Origin: FEN-680 sp036845225
GTDB lineage: Bacteria > Actinomycetota > Geothermincolia > Fen-727 > Anoxymicrobiaceae
Length of the DNA: 64,000 nt
Reading direction: 5' to 3'
Assembly: GCA_036845225.1 (NCBI GenBank)
Contig: DAIUEJ010000005.1
Location: forward strand, 32,826-96,825
The position numbers were made by a program, and so were the translations under genes. How positions within the stretch are numbered: the first letter of the stretch is position 1; each line of letters opens with the position of its first letter. Under the pieces are notes generated by a model that made no database searches, was not told the origin of the DNA, and saw only the letters and a list, made by a program, of their open reading frames with translations. Below are positions 8,144 to 16,690 of the stretch, one piece after another.

Positions 8144-8707
8144 TTGAATCACTGGAAACTGACCACCCTCATCATCAGCGCCCTGCTTGCCGCCGTCCTG
8201 TTCGTGGCCGGTTGCGGGGGGGATACTGGACAGGCAAAGGCATACGTGTCACGGGGCGACGCGGACGTGGTGAAGCTCCAGCCGGTCTCGAACCGCCTCA
8301 CCAAGAGCGTGGAGGCGCTCTTCTCGGACGTCTTCGCCGGCGGCAAGGTGGACGCCACGGCGTTCAAGAAGGACGCCGCGAGCGTCCGGTCGCTCGCAGA
8401 GGAGCTCTCCACGGGCGCGAATGTCGCTTCAAAGCAGTACGCCCTGGTCGACGGCCTCAAGGACGTGCCTGCTTACAAGAAATACGTCGACCTCGAGCAG
8501 AAGGTCATCTCTCGGAACGAAGAAGGCCTCTCAAGGCTCAAGGCCTTTCTGGACAAGTGGTCTGCCGCTATCAGTTCACCCAACTTCGACCCGGTGGCTT
8601 TCGTGGGGGACGCGAGAGATTTCAGCACCATGGCGGATAAGACGGCCGCGGAGATCGAGAAGCTGGAGAAGGAAGCCGCCAGCCTCAAGAAGAGCCAGAA
8701 GCTGTGA
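8144..8707 (+). CDS. Putative lipoprotein 3 (paralog of lipoprotein 2)
   Basis: This 187-residue predicted lipoprotein starts with TTG at 8144, supported by AAGGAG seven bases upstream. The signal peptide ends in the lipobox VAGC, followed by GGDTGQAKAYV, nearly identical to the start of mature lipoprotein 2 (GGDTAQAKADM). The mature region is helical. Function is unknown; being surface-anchored and tandemly duplicated suggests a structural or binding role. Its stop lies 1 bp from the end of the convergent rpe gene, so there is no separate terminator between them. Confidence 0.85.
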   Translation: MNHWKLTTLIISALLAAVLFVAGCGGDTGQAKAYVSRGDADVVKLQPVSNRLTKSVEALFSDVFAGGKVDATAFKKDAASVRSLAEELSTGANVASKQYALVDGLKDVPAYKKYVDLEQKVISRNEEGLSRLKAFLDKWSAAISSPNFDPVAFVGDARDFSTMADKTAAEIEKLEKEAASLKKSQKL

Positions 8708-8708
8708 G

Positions 8709-9395
8709 TCAGGCGGGCGCCACGCCCGCGGCGCTGCTGTTCAATATCGACTTGATCTCCAGGGCCGCCGCGCCGACGTCCGCCGAGGCAAAGATCGAGG
8801 AGCCCACCACCACGTTGTCCGCGCCCGCCTCGATCACCATCGGAAGGTTCTGGGCCTTGACGCCGCCGTCCACCTCCACCTCGACCGAGACGCCCAGCTC
8901 AGAGGCGTCGCGCTTGATCGCGCCGACCCGGTTGAGCATCTCGGGCATGAGCTTCTGCCCCCCGAATCCCGGGTAGACGCACATGACGATGACGAAGTCC
9001 ACCATCGCCAGGAATGGCTTCAGCTCGAAGACCGGGACCTCCGGGCTGATGGCGAGCCCGGGTGATACCCCGAGCCCCCTGATCGCCCGCACCACGCTCT
9101 CGCAATCGCGGCAGGACCGCAGGTGGAACGATATCCGGTCCGAGCCGGCATCCGCGAAAGTCTCGACCCACTCCGGCGGGTTGTAGATCATGAGGTGGGT
9201 ATCCAGCGGGACGGCGGTCATCTTCTTGACGGCCTCGACCACGATCGGCCCGAAAGTGATGTTCGGCACGAAGTGGCCGTCCATCACGTCAAGGTGTATG
9301 TAATCAGCGACAGGCTCGATCGCCTTGATGGCTGCGCCAAGGTTGGAGAAGTCGGCGTTCAGTATGGAGGGAGACAGCTTTACTTTTGCGCCCAT
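8709..9395 (-). CDS. rpe: Ribulose-phosphate 3-epimerase
   Basis: Rpe interconverts ribulose 5-phosphate and xylulose 5-phosphate in the pentose phosphate pathway. Family landmarks in its 228 residues are LSPSILNADFSNLG at the N-terminus, HLDVMDGHFVPNITFGP, DTHLMIYNP, YPGFGGQ and EVDGGV. The ATG at 9395 is chosen because the conserved N-terminus begins there; the frame upstream is open but shows no homology. It lies 88 bp downstream of the glutamate synthase operon on the same strand and may be co-transcribed. Confidence 0.95.
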   Translation of the reverse strand: MGAKVKLSPSILNADFSNLGAAIKAIEPVADYIHLDVMDGHFVPNITFGPIVVEAVKKMTAVPLDTHLMIYNPPEWVETFADAGSDRISFHLRSCRDCESVVRAIRGLGVSPGLAISPEVPVFELKPFLAMVDFVIVMCVYPGFGGQKLMPEMLNRVGAIKRDASELGVSVEVEVDGGVKAQNLPMVIEAGADNVVVGSSIFASADVGAAALEIKSILNSSAAGVAPA

Positions 9396-9483
9396 TGGAA
9401 AAGCCCCCGGAGCCTCGGCAACCTGCTTACTGTCTAGAATATTACGCGCAAGGGCCCTCGAGTCCTTGCCGGGGGAAGACAGC

Positions 9484-10248
9484 TCAATACACGTACAGAT
9501 TGCCGTACGGCCGGTGCGAGAACGGCTCCAGCTTCTTGAAGTCCTCCGGCGCGATGCCGCCGAGGTCCATCTCCGTGTCCGAAGCGAACTCCGCCAGGAG
9601 ATCTGAGAGCATCTTGCGGTCGTCGTCATCCACCGGGAACTCTCGCACCTCTCTGCCCAGTTGGTGTTCCTTCAGCTCGCCGCGCACGTAGATGGTGCCA
9701 CCGTGCATCCCGGTCCCGAGGTAGCTTCCCGCGACGGGGCCGGGCTCGTCACCCATTCCCAGAAGCACCAGCAGGCCACCGGCCATGTACTCTCCGAAGA
9801 AATCGCCTGCGCGGCCACCCGCGACGATGATGGGCACCTGGTCCTTGTACGACTTCATGTGAATGCCGACCCGGTAGCCCACGTTGCCGCCGACGAACAC
9901 CTTGCCGCCGCGCATCCCGTACCCGATCACGTCACCGGCGTGGCCCTTGACCACTATCTTGCCGCTGTTCATGGTGTTGCCGACGCCGTCCTGGGCGTTC
10001 TCGTTCACGATGACCGTGGGGCCGTCCATGAAAGCGCCGAGGTCGTTGCCCGGAACACCGTTGATGACGATGCGGACCTTCTCCCGGAGCCCGTCGGCGA
10101 TATACCGCTGTCCGTTTACCCCGTCGAGCACGATCTCCGCGCAGCCGTTAGAAGCCAGCTCGCGTATCATGCTGTTCAGTTCCCTGTAGTAGAGGCCGGC
10201 AGCGTCCAGAATCTTGCAGTTGTCGGTCTGCTTAGCGCTCTTTGCCAT
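9484..10248 (-). CDS. Glutamate synthase, GXGXG (C-terminal) subunit, archaeal-type split
   Basis: This 254-residue protein is the stand-alone beta-helix domain of glutamate synthase, equivalent to the C-terminal domain of bacterial GltB. The repeated Gly pattern is clear (GNDLGAFMDG, GNTMNSGKIVVKGHAGDVIGYGM, GGNVGYRVGIHMK, GGRAGDFFGEYMAGG, GTGMHGGTIYVRG). In full-length enzymes this domain is structural and helps form the ammonia tunnel. It follows the FMN-domain subunit by 3 bp, the last of three split subunits. Confidence 0.92.
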   Translation of the reverse strand: MAKSAKQTDNCKILDAAGLYYRELNSMIRELASNGCAEIVLDGVNGQRYIADGLREKVRIVINGVPGNDLGAFMDGPTVIVNENAQDGVGNTMNSGKIVVKGHAGDVIGYGMRGGKVFVGGNVGYRVGIHMKSYKDQVPIIVAGGRAGDFFGEYMAGGLLVLLGMGDEPGPVAGSYLGTGMHGGTIYVRGELKEHQLGREVREFPVDDDDRKMLSDLLAEFASDTEMDLGGIAPEDFKKLEPFSHRPYGNLYVY

Positions 10249-10251
10249 CTC

Positions 10252-11754
10252 CTACCTTCCCGCCGGTTTCACGCCGATTATCTCGGTCGTGCTCGCGTCC
10301 AGCCCCAGCGAGCGCAGGCGCTCCCTGTTTCCCCTGAGTGATTCTATTGCGTTTACCCCCAGCGCGCCCAGGATCTCCTTGAGCTCGAGGCTCCAGGAGT
10401 TGACCAGGTTGACCAGACGCTCGGCGCCCCAGTCCGGGTCGAGCCTGCCGGTCAGCTCGGGGCGCTGGGTGGCGATGCCCCACGAGCAGTTGCCGGTGTA
10501 GCATTTCTGGCACAGCCTGCATCCGAGCGCTATCAGGGCCGCGGTGCCGATGCCTACCGCGTCCGCCCCGAGCGCTATCGCCTTGGCGACGTCCGCGCTC
10601 GACCTTATGCCGCCCGCCGCGATTATAGACACCCAGTTCCTGATGCCTTCGCTCCGCAGTTGCTGGTCGACCACCGCCAGCGCTATCTCGAGCGGGATCC
10701 CCACGTGGTCCCGGATGACCGCCGGGCTCGCGCCCGTGCCACCCCTGAAGCCGTCCAGGTAGATGATGTCGGCCCCCGCCCTGGCGATGCCGCTCGCGAT
10801 GGCCGCGACGTTGTGGACGGTCGCGATCTTCACGGAGACCGGCTTGTACCCGGTCGCCTCCTTCAGCGCGTAGATCAACTGCCTCAGGTCTTCTATCGAG
10901 TAGATGTCGTGGTGCGGCGCAGGGCTCAGCGCGTCGGTGCCCTCGGGTATCATGCGCGTCCCGGAGACCTCGACCCCTATCTTCTCGCCCGGGAGGTGCC
11001 CGCCGATGCCCGGCTTGGCGCCCTGCCCGACCTTGATCTCGACCGCGACCCCCGCGTTGAGGTACTCGGAGTGCACCCCGAACCTGCCGGAAGCACACTG
11101 TACGATGATGTGGTCCTTGTACGGGTAGAGCTCTCTGTGCAGCCCTCCCTCTCCGGTGTTCATGACCGTCCCGAGCTTCTCCGCCGCGATGGCGAGCGCC
11201 CGGTGGGTGTTCAGGCTCACCGAGCCGTAGGACATGCCGCTGAACATTATCGGTATGTCCAGCTTGATGTTGTTCGCCACCTTTGTCTCCAGCCGGAACT
11301 CTCCGTTCGACCTCTCGACCTTCAGGCTATCGGGCTTGCGCCCGAGGTAGGTCCTGAGCTCCATCGGCTCGCGCAGCGGGTCGATGGACGGGTTGGTCAC
11401 CTGGCAGGCGTCGATGAGCAGGTGGTCGAATACGTTCAGCCACGGCAGGTCGTTGCCCATGCCGGTCAGGATCATGCCCGGCGTCTGGGCCTGCTTCCAG
11501 ATCGCCTTGCGCTTGTCGACGTCCCAGGAGGAGTGCTCCCGGAAGGCGAGAGGGTTGCGCACTATCGTTATCGCTTCCTCCGGGCAGAATATCGCGCAGC
11601 GGTGGCACGCCACGCACTTGGACGAGTCCGCTGTGGTCATGCTCTGGAAATCGAAGACCCCGAAGCCGCAGTTGAGTATGCAGCGCTTGCACCTGCGGCA
11701 GCGCTCGTGGTCGACGTTGACCAGGAACTCGCTCGTGACCAGGTTGCCCGGCAT
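10252..11754 (-). CDS. Glutamate synthase, FMN/Fe-S synthase subunit with N-terminal ferredoxin domain
   Basis: This is the central synthase domain (500 residues), which binds FMN and a 3Fe-4S cluster and reduces 2-oxoglutarate plus ammonia to glutamate. The N-terminus (about residues 10-65) is a two-cluster ferredoxin domain (CRRCKRCILNCG and CVACHRCAIFCP). The TIM barrel has GMSYGSVS, GEGGLHREL, GQGAKPGIGGHLPG and YLDGFRGGTGASP. Cysteines for the barrel cluster are in CRLCQKCYTGNC. Its start overlaps the stop of the amidotransferase gene (TGATG). No NAD(P)H-binding small subunit is nearby; electrons may enter through the ferredoxin domain. Confidence 0.93.
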   Translation of the reverse strand: MPGNLVTSEFLVNVDHERCRRCKRCILNCGFGVFDFQSMTTADSSKCVACHRCAIFCPEEAITIVRNPLAFREHSSWDVDKRKAIWKQAQTPGMILTGMGNDLPWLNVFDHLLIDACQVTNPSIDPLREPMELRTYLGRKPDSLKVERSNGEFRLETKVANNIKLDIPIMFSGMSYGSVSLNTHRALAIAAEKLGTVMNTGEGGLHRELYPYKDHIIVQCASGRFGVHSEYLNAGVAVEIKVGQGAKPGIGGHLPGEKIGVEVSGTRMIPEGTDALSPAPHHDIYSIEDLRQLIYALKEATGYKPVSVKIATVHNVAAIASGIARAGADIIYLDGFRGGTGASPAVIRDHVGIPLEIALAVVDQQLRSEGIRNWVSIIAAGGIRSSADVAKAIALGADAVGIGTAALIALGCRLCQKCYTGNCSWGIATQRPELTGRLDPDWGAERLVNLVNSWSLELKEILGALGVNAIESLRGNRERLRSLGLDASTTEIIGVKPAGR

Positions 11755-12875
11755 CAGACATCACCTTTCAATTTCCCTATCACTGGCTGCCCGGCATTGG
11801 GAGCCCACACTTTGTCGGGCCGCGGGCATATCTGCCTGATCGCGGCCTCCTCGCTCGCTACGTACAGGAGGTCGTCCTTCCTCGCGGCGATGAGCGGCCT
11901 CAGCTTGATACGGTCGTTCAGACCGAGCATGCCGCGGGAGAAGCCGACGATCACCGCGAACGGCCCGTTGACCAGCGCGCTGGCGTAGACCATCCGCAGC
12001 GACTCGAAGAGCTCTTTCTCGCCCGGGTCCTCGTCGATGTCGATGTCCTTCCAGAACGGCGCGGCCAGGACCTTGCAGGCCACTTCCAGCGGGAGGCCGT
12101 GCTTGCGTATCAGCAGGTCGAACAGGTACGCCATGACCTCAGTGTCAGTAAGCAACGTGCATTCGTATCCGAACATCTCCAGGTATCTCTTGTTGATCCC
12201 ATAGGATGAGATCTCTCCGTTGTGGACGACCGCCCAGTCCAGGATGTTGAACGGGTGCGCGCCGCCCCACCACCCGGGGGTGTTGGTCGGGAAACGCCCG
12301 TGGCCTATCCAGGTGTAAGCCTGGTACTCGGGCAGCTTGAAGAACTCGCCCACGTCCTCGGCGAACCCCACCGCCTTGAAGACGCCCATGTTCTTTCCGC
12401 TCGAGAACACGAAGGTCCCCGGAACGGTGGTATTGATGGTCATCACCAGGCGGACCATGAAGTCGTCATCGCCCAGGCCCGCAGCTTCCACCAGCTCGCC
12501 GCGCGGCTTTGCGAAGTACCTCCAGAGGATGGGAGCGTTGACGATGGCCGGGGACGGCTGCGTCGGCAGGTCGCCGGCCGCCGCCACCTCCAGGCTCTCC
12601 TCGAGCAGCGACTCGCAGGCGACTTTACCGGCGCTGTCCTCGAACATGATGTGCAGCGCGTAATGGTCCGGGTAGTCGGGGTAGATCCCGTAGGCCGCGA
12701 AGCCGCCCCCCAGCCCGTTGCCACGGTCGTGGATGTTCCGCATGGACTCGATTATCTGGTCTCCGGCCATGAGGTTGCCGTCCTCGCTCATGATGCCGGA
12801 AAGGCCGCAGGCCGCGGGCACCTTGCAGGTATCTACTCTCCACTCCCTGTACTGGTCACCGAATGCCACAATCAC
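11754..12875 (-). CDS. Glutamate synthase, class II glutamine amidotransferase subunit
   Basis: This subunit should hydrolyse glutamine and pass ammonia to the FMN subunit. Class II amidotransferases use an N-terminal Cys; here it is the Cys in AACGLSGIM near residue 23, so a propeptide of about 22 residues would have to be removed, as in GltB precursors. Further family segments are GHGRFPTNT, HPFNILDWAVVHNGEISSYGINKR and TDTEVMAYLFD. It starts with GTG, overlapping the HdrBC stop by 4 bp (GTGA), and overlaps the next gene by one base. Such tight coupling implies stoichiometric expression with its neighbours. Confidence 0.92.
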   Translation of the reverse strand: MIVAFGDQYREWRVDTCKVPAACGLSGIMSEDGNLMAGDQIIESMRNIHDRGNGLGGGFAAYGIYPDYPDHYALHIMFEDSAGKVACESLLEESLEVAAAGDLPTQPSPAIVNAPILWRYFAKPRGELVEAAGLGDDDFMVRLVMTINTTVPGTFVFSSGKNMGVFKAVGFAEDVGEFFKLPEYQAYTWIGHGRFPTNTPGWWGGAHPFNILDWAVVHNGEISSYGINKRYLEMFGYECTLLTDTEVMAYLFDLLIRKHGLPLEVACKVLAAPFWKDIDIDEDPGEKELFESLRMVYASALVNGPFAVIVGFSRGMLGLNDRIKLRPLIAARKDDLLYVASEEAAIRQICPRPDKVWAPNAGQPVIGKLKGDV

Positions 12876-14209
12876 TCACCCTTCCCCTTGAAGGTGTCCT
12901 TCAAGAGCTCCGCCAGCTCGTCGGAGCCCGGCTCCGCCACCGGCCCCAGGCCGAGTTTCGCCCTGGCCCTTTCGCGCGCCTTCCCGAGCACGCCCGCATT
13001 CTGGAACATCTCGATCCCCTGCCTCGTCTCCGCCGGGCCGAGCCCGCGCTCGAGCGCCATGCGCTTCGCTTCCTTCATCACCTTGACCATGCCGAAGCTG
13101 TTCGGGCACAGCTCGGTGCAGGTGCCGCACTCGAGGCACTTCCAGATGTCCTCACCCGTTATTACGCTCTCGGCCTCGCCGGCGAGAATGCTCCGGATCA
13201 CGTCGTGCGGGGCGTAGCTCTCATCCACCTGCGTGACAGGGCAGTCGTTCGAGCAGGACTCGCACTCGACGCAGCGCGCCATGGACGCGTAGTCGAACTC
13301 CAGTGGGACCAGCTCGCGTATGCGCTTGACCTCACGCCACTTGTCGAAGAACGGCTGCACGTCGATCCTGTGCATGTCGAGGCCCAGCTCAGCGGGCTCG
13401 AACCCCAGGGCGAGCGCCGCCAGTTCGGAGTAGTAGAAGACCGGTATGTTCAAGGTCTCGTGGTGCTTCTTTATCACCATCTGCTGCGTCTCGAACTGCC
13501 CGAAGCACGCCGGGCAGACCACTACGATGGCGTCGGCCCCGAGTTGCTCGAGCTCGAACAGCTTCAAGCGGGCGCTGGCCATCGACTCCTCCGGGCTGCC
13601 GGAGCGCCCGAGCGCCTCCCCGCAGCACATGAGCTTGGAGTGGTAATCGAGGCTCTCGAGCCCGAGACACTCGGCGAGCCTGTCGAGCTTGACGGGCCTC
13701 GCCGCGTCGTCGAGCCTCACGGTCGGGCCCGGCCTCAGCAACTGGCAGCCGTTGTGCACTCCGACCGTCAGGCCGTCCATCGGCGCCACGACCTTCCGCG
13801 CGATGACGTCAGGCCCTATTTTGTCGTGGAGCACCTCGATCACGTGGTATACGGAGGTGCGGAAGTTGTACTCCAGGCCGACTTCCGCGAGACGTTCGGC
13901 GACCTCGTTGCGAAGCTCGCTCGAGGCGTGAAAAGCCGCTATCGCCGATCGGAAAGTCGCATAGCACCCGTTGCAGGCCACGAGCAGGTCCTTGCCTTCC
14001 CTCTCGGCGAGCGCCAGGTTGCGCGCGGCGGTCAGGTACCACGCCTTCTCGGAGAGGGTCTCGACCAGGAACTTTTCCGGGCAGCACGTGAAGCCCTCGA
14101 TCTCGGAGTACCTCACGCTCAGCCTCTCGAGTAGGAGGCGGAGAGACTTCTCGAGGAATGGATACCTGCCGGGGATGGTGCACCCCCAGAAGAACACGTA
14201 ATCGTCCAC
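12872..14209 (-). CDS. HdrB-HdrC-like fusion (CCG domains plus 4Fe-4S), linked to glutamate synthase
   Basis: The protein resembles heterodisulfide reductase subunits B and C fused in the order B then C. The B part has two complete CCG motifs: FWGCTIPG...FTCCPE...ACNGC, and NGCQLL...LMCCGEA...VCPAC. The C part has two 4Fe-4S motifs, CVECESCSNDCP and CLECGTCTELCP. HdrB-type CCG sites hold non-cubane clusters that act on disulfides or transfer electrons. The GTG at 14209 is chosen because homology starts at once (VDDYVFFWGC), AAGGAAA lies upstream, and a TAAAAT box at about 14250 would place the transcript start after the longer open frame (which reaches 14380). Its stop overlaps the amidotransferase start. 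A role as electron donor to glutamate synthase is inference from context. Confidence 0.85.
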   Translation of the reverse strand: MDDYVFFWGCTIPGRYPFLEKSLRLLLERLSVRYSEIEGFTCCPEKFLVETLSEKAWYLTAARNLALAEREGKDLLVACNGCYATFRSAIAAFHASSELRNEVAERLAEVGLEYNFRTSVYHVIEVLHDKIGPDVIARKVVAPMDGLTVGVHNGCQLLRPGPTVRLDDAARPVKLDRLAECLGLESLDYHSKLMCCGEALGRSGSPEESMASARLKLFELEQLGADAIVVVCPACFGQFETQQMVIKKHHETLNIPVFYYSELAALALGFEPAELGLDMHRIDVQPFFDKWREVKRIRELVPLEFDYASMARCVECESCSNDCPVTQVDESYAPHDVIRSILAGEAESVITGEDIWKCLECGTCTELCPNSFGMVKVMKEAKRMALERGLGPAETRQGIEMFQNAGVLGKARERARAKLGLGPVAEPGSDELAELLKDTFKGKGE

Positions 14210-14389
14210 TTTCGCCCGTTTCCTTACTCTGCCAGTCGACTTTTCGCATTTTAGCACAGACACCAAACGGGCATACGGGCCCGTACCTTTACGAAAGCGC
14301 ATCGGGGACTGCCCGCGCAATGATATCCGTCGAGCTCCATAGCGCCGGCGTCCCCCCGGCATGACACCCGCTCCCCACAAATGCCTGCC

Positions 14390-14429
14390 CGACTTGAGAA
14401 AAAGGACCTGACCCCGAAAAGTTGAGTCG
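14390..14429. repeat. REP-like hairpin B (CGACT arms)
   Basis: Outer arms CGACT (14390-14394) and AGTCG (14425-14429) enclose GGACCTGACCCC, the shared REP core. The inner arms pair less well than in other copies. It lies between the HdrBC operon and the glnA terminator. Confidence 0.6.
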
Positions 14430-14439
14430 TCAAAGGAAA

Positions 14440-14467
14440 GCGCCCCGCCCTTGGTCGGACGGGGCGC
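14440..14467 (-). terminator. Intrinsic terminator of glnA
   Basis: On the minus strand GCGCCCCG (14460-14467) pairs with CGGGGCGC (14440-14447), followed by TTTCCTTTGA. It lies 16 bp after the glnA stop. Confidence 0.85.
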
Positions 14468-14483
14468 GATGTTTACGCCTGCT

Positions 14484-15821
14484 CTACAGGATCGGCAGGT
14501 AGTTATTCAGCTCGTACTCGGTCACCACAGCTCTGTACTTCTCCCACTCGACCTTCTTGTCGGTGATGAGCGAATGGAAGACGTGCTCGCCCAGGGACTC
14601 CTTCAGCAGCTCGCTGTTCTCGGCGAGCTTGATGGCCTCCCAGAGGTCTTCGGGGAGGCTCTTGATGCCCAGGGACTCGCGCTCCTCTTCCGGCATCTCG
14701 TAGATGTTTCGCTCGATCGGGGCCTCCAGGTCCAGGTCGTCCTCGATCCCTTTCAGGCCGGCGGCCAGCATGACCGAGAAGGCGAGGTACGGGTTGCATG
14801 CCGGGTCGGGCGAGCGGAGCTCGATCCGGGTCGAGTTCTCCTTGCCGGGCTTGTAGGTCGGCACCCTGATGAGGTCGGACCGGTTGCGCTGCGCCCAGGA
14901 AAGGTATACCGGCGCCTCGTAGCCGGGCACCAGCCGCTTGTAGGAGTTCACGAACTGGTTCGTGACCAGGCAGAACTCCTGGGCGTACTTGAGCAGCCCC
15001 GCGATGAAGGCCTTGGCCTCATGTGTGAGGTAGTACTGGTCTTTCGGGTCGAAGAACGCGTTCCTGTCACCTTTGAACAGGGACATATGCGTGTGCATCC
15101 CGCTTCCGTTCTCATCGGACAGGGGCTTGGGCATGAACGTCGCGTGGACGCCCTGCTTGATCGCAACTTCTTTGACGACGAGCCTGTAGGTCATGGCATT
15201 GTCGGCCATCTGGAGCGCGTCAGTGTAGCGCAGGTCGATCTCGTGCTGGCTCGGCCCGACCTCGTGGTGCGAGTACTCGACGCCGATGCCCATCTCCTCG
15301 AGGGTGAGGACGGTCTCGCGCCTGAGGTCGCTCGCCACGTCAAGCGGAGTGAGGTCGAAATAGCCGCCCCGGTCCAGTGTCACCGGCGGGGGCTCGGAGT
15401 CCGCGAAGTAGTAGTACTCGAGCTCCGGTCCGACGTAGAAGGTGTATCCGAGCTCCTGCGCCTTCTTCAGGTTGCGCCGCAGCACGAAGCGCGGGTCGCC
15501 CTGGTGGGGGCTCCTGTCAGGCTCGAGGATGTCGCAGAACATCCTCGCAACCGCGCTGTGGCCGCTAGGGCGCCAGGGCAGCAGGGCGAACGTCGACGGG
15601 TCAGGCTGGGCGATCATGTCGCTCTCGTCGATCCTGGCGAAGCCCTGGATGCTCGAGCCGTCGAAGCCCATGCCGTTTTCCAGTGCCTCCTCGAGCTCTT
15701 CCCTGGTTATGGCGAAGCTCTTCAGGAAGCCGAGGATGTCCGTGAACCACAGCCGTATGAACTTCACGTCGTGCTCGCGCACCGCTTCCAGAACGTAGTC
15801 GTTGTCCGGGCCTGATACCAT
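14484..15821 (-). CDS. glnA: Glutamine synthetase type I
   Basis: GlnA condenses glutamate and ammonia to glutamine, the other half of the GS-GOGAT cycle encoded just downstream. The 445-residue length and sequence fit the GSI-alpha subclass. Visible landmarks are MGFDGSSIQGF, GPELEYYYF, EVGPSQHEIDLRY, GSGMHTHMSLF, RNRSDLIRVP and ELRSPDPACNPYLAFSVML. The C-terminal adenylylation-site motif of GSI-beta enzymes is not apparent. A strong AAGGAGG ribosome binding site precedes the ATG. Upstream lies an unusual 11-bp periodic site (15871-15908) and a TACAAT -10 box, with the OmpR-type regulator gene just beyond. It has its own terminator. Confidence 0.97.
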   Translation of the reverse strand: MVSGPDNDYVLEAVREHDVKFIRLWFTDILGFLKSFAITREELEEALENGMGFDGSSIQGFARIDESDMIAQPDPSTFALLPWRPSGHSAVARMFCDILEPDRSPHQGDPRFVLRRNLKKAQELGYTFYVGPELEYYYFADSEPPPVTLDRGGYFDLTPLDVASDLRRETVLTLEEMGIGVEYSHHEVGPSQHEIDLRYTDALQMADNAMTYRLVVKEVAIKQGVHATFMPKPLSDENGSGMHTHMSLFKGDRNAFFDPKDQYYLTHEAKAFIAGLLKYAQEFCLVTNQFVNSYKRLVPGYEAPVYLSWAQRNRSDLIRVPTYKPGKENSTRIELRSPDPACNPYLAFSVMLAAGLKGIEDDLDLEAPIERNIYEMPEEERESLGIKSLPEDLWEAIKLAENSELLKESLGEHVFHSLITDKKVEWEKYRAVVTEYELNNYLPIL

Positions 15822-15854
15822 AGTTCCTCCTTATCAGCGTTGCCTTTCCACGCA

Positions 15855-15908
15855 ATTGTAGAGAGGCGATGTTTCCAAAATGTTTCATAGCCGTGAAATA
15901 GTTGTAAA
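15855..15908 (-). promoter_or_regulatory. glnA promoter with GlnR-like operator (four half-sites, 11-bp period)
   Basis: On the minus strand the sequence reads TTTAC-N6-TTCAC-N6-GAAAC-N6-GAAAC over 15871-15908. The central TTCAC-N6-GAAAC matches the actinobacterial GlnR half-site pair (gTnAC-N6-GAAAC). A -10 box TACAAT lies at 15855-15860 with no good -35; the operator occupies that region, as expected for activation. GlnR identity is inferred; the periodicity is seen directly. Confidence 0.65.
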
Positions 15909-15963
15909 TCAGCCGGACGGGAGCGGACCCGGCTCGAGGAACAATGGCCGGGGTCCCTCGCCG

Positions 15964-16635
15964 CTACTTGCCGGTGAACCGGTAGCCTACTCCGTGGACC
16001 GTCTCTATGTACTGGCGAGAGGTCTCGATCTTCGCCCGCAGGCGCCGGATGTGGACGTCCACCGTCCTCGTCCCGCCAAAGTAGTCGTATCCCCAGATGC
16101 TCTTCAGCAGTTCTTCCCTGGTGTACGCGCGGCCCGGGGTCGCCGCCAGCATCTTGAGGAGTTCGTACTCCTTGTACGTCAGGTCCAGCGGCTTGCCGGC
16201 GAGCACGACCTGGTGCGCGTCCATGTTGATGACCAGGTCGTCAAAGGCCATCACGTTGCCTTCCCTGCCTCTCCTGATGCCCATGATCCGCACCCGTGAT
16301 ACGACCTCCAGTGCCGTTCCGGGGCTGACCACGAAATCATCGAAGTATTTGAGCGTCTCAATTTCGGAGAGGAGCCCGGCATCCCTCAGTGCGGCCATCA
16401 GTGGGATCCTGGAAGCCCAACCGCCGACCTTCTGCATGGCGTTCCTGGCGGCGCGGGCCTGGTGAACGTGCGGGCTCACGATGAGGACCGCGGCGAAGCT
16501 GTCGTCCAGCACCGTCTCCAGGTCATCTGATTTTTCAAAGCCCAGGACGGTGAGCCCGAGGTCCCTCAGCCCCTCCTCGAGGGACGCGGAGTAATCGGAC
16601 CCGTCGCCGCAGAAGGCTATGCTCTCGTCGTTCAC
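15964..16635 (-). CDS. OmpR/PhoB-type regulator with degenerate receiver (GlnR-like)
   Basis: The 223-residue protein has an N-terminal receiver-like domain (about residues 1-115) and a C-terminal winged helix (YKEYELLKMLAATPGRAYTREELLKSIWGYDYFGGTRTVDVHIRRLRAKIE region) of OmpR/PhoB type. The receiver has lost the phosphoacceptor: the end of the third strand reads AAVLIVSPHVHQ, where an Asp is expected at the Ser position. No histidine kinase is nearby. Actinobacterial GlnR is also an orphan OmpR-type regulator that works without phosphorylation. Here the gene lies directly upstream of glnA on the same strand, with a GlnR-like operator in between. Nitrogen regulation is therefore the likely role. 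Confidence 0.8.
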   Translation of the reverse strand: MNDESIAFCGDGSDYSASLEEGLRDLGLTVLGFEKSDDLETVLDDSFAAVLIVSPHVHQARAARNAMQKVGGWASRIPLMAALRDAGLLSEIETLKYFDDFVVSPGTALEVVSRVRIMGIRRGREGNVMAFDDLVINMDAHQVVLAGKPLDLTYKEYELLKMLAATPGRAYTREELLKSIWGYDYFGGTRTVDVHIRRLRAKIETSRQYIETVHGVGYRFTGK

Positions 16636-16690
16636 GGCAAATCCCTTGTCACGGTAATGATGATACAGGACAGTCGATTGCGATGCAGGG

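Noticed and set aside
12863..14134. Long plus-strand frame opposite HdrBC (and similar ones at 35982-37985, 41354-42667, 44131-45888, 57200-58426 and 62402-63775)
   Set aside because: Each lies antisense to a gene with clear motifs and has no ribosome binding site or family resemblance.
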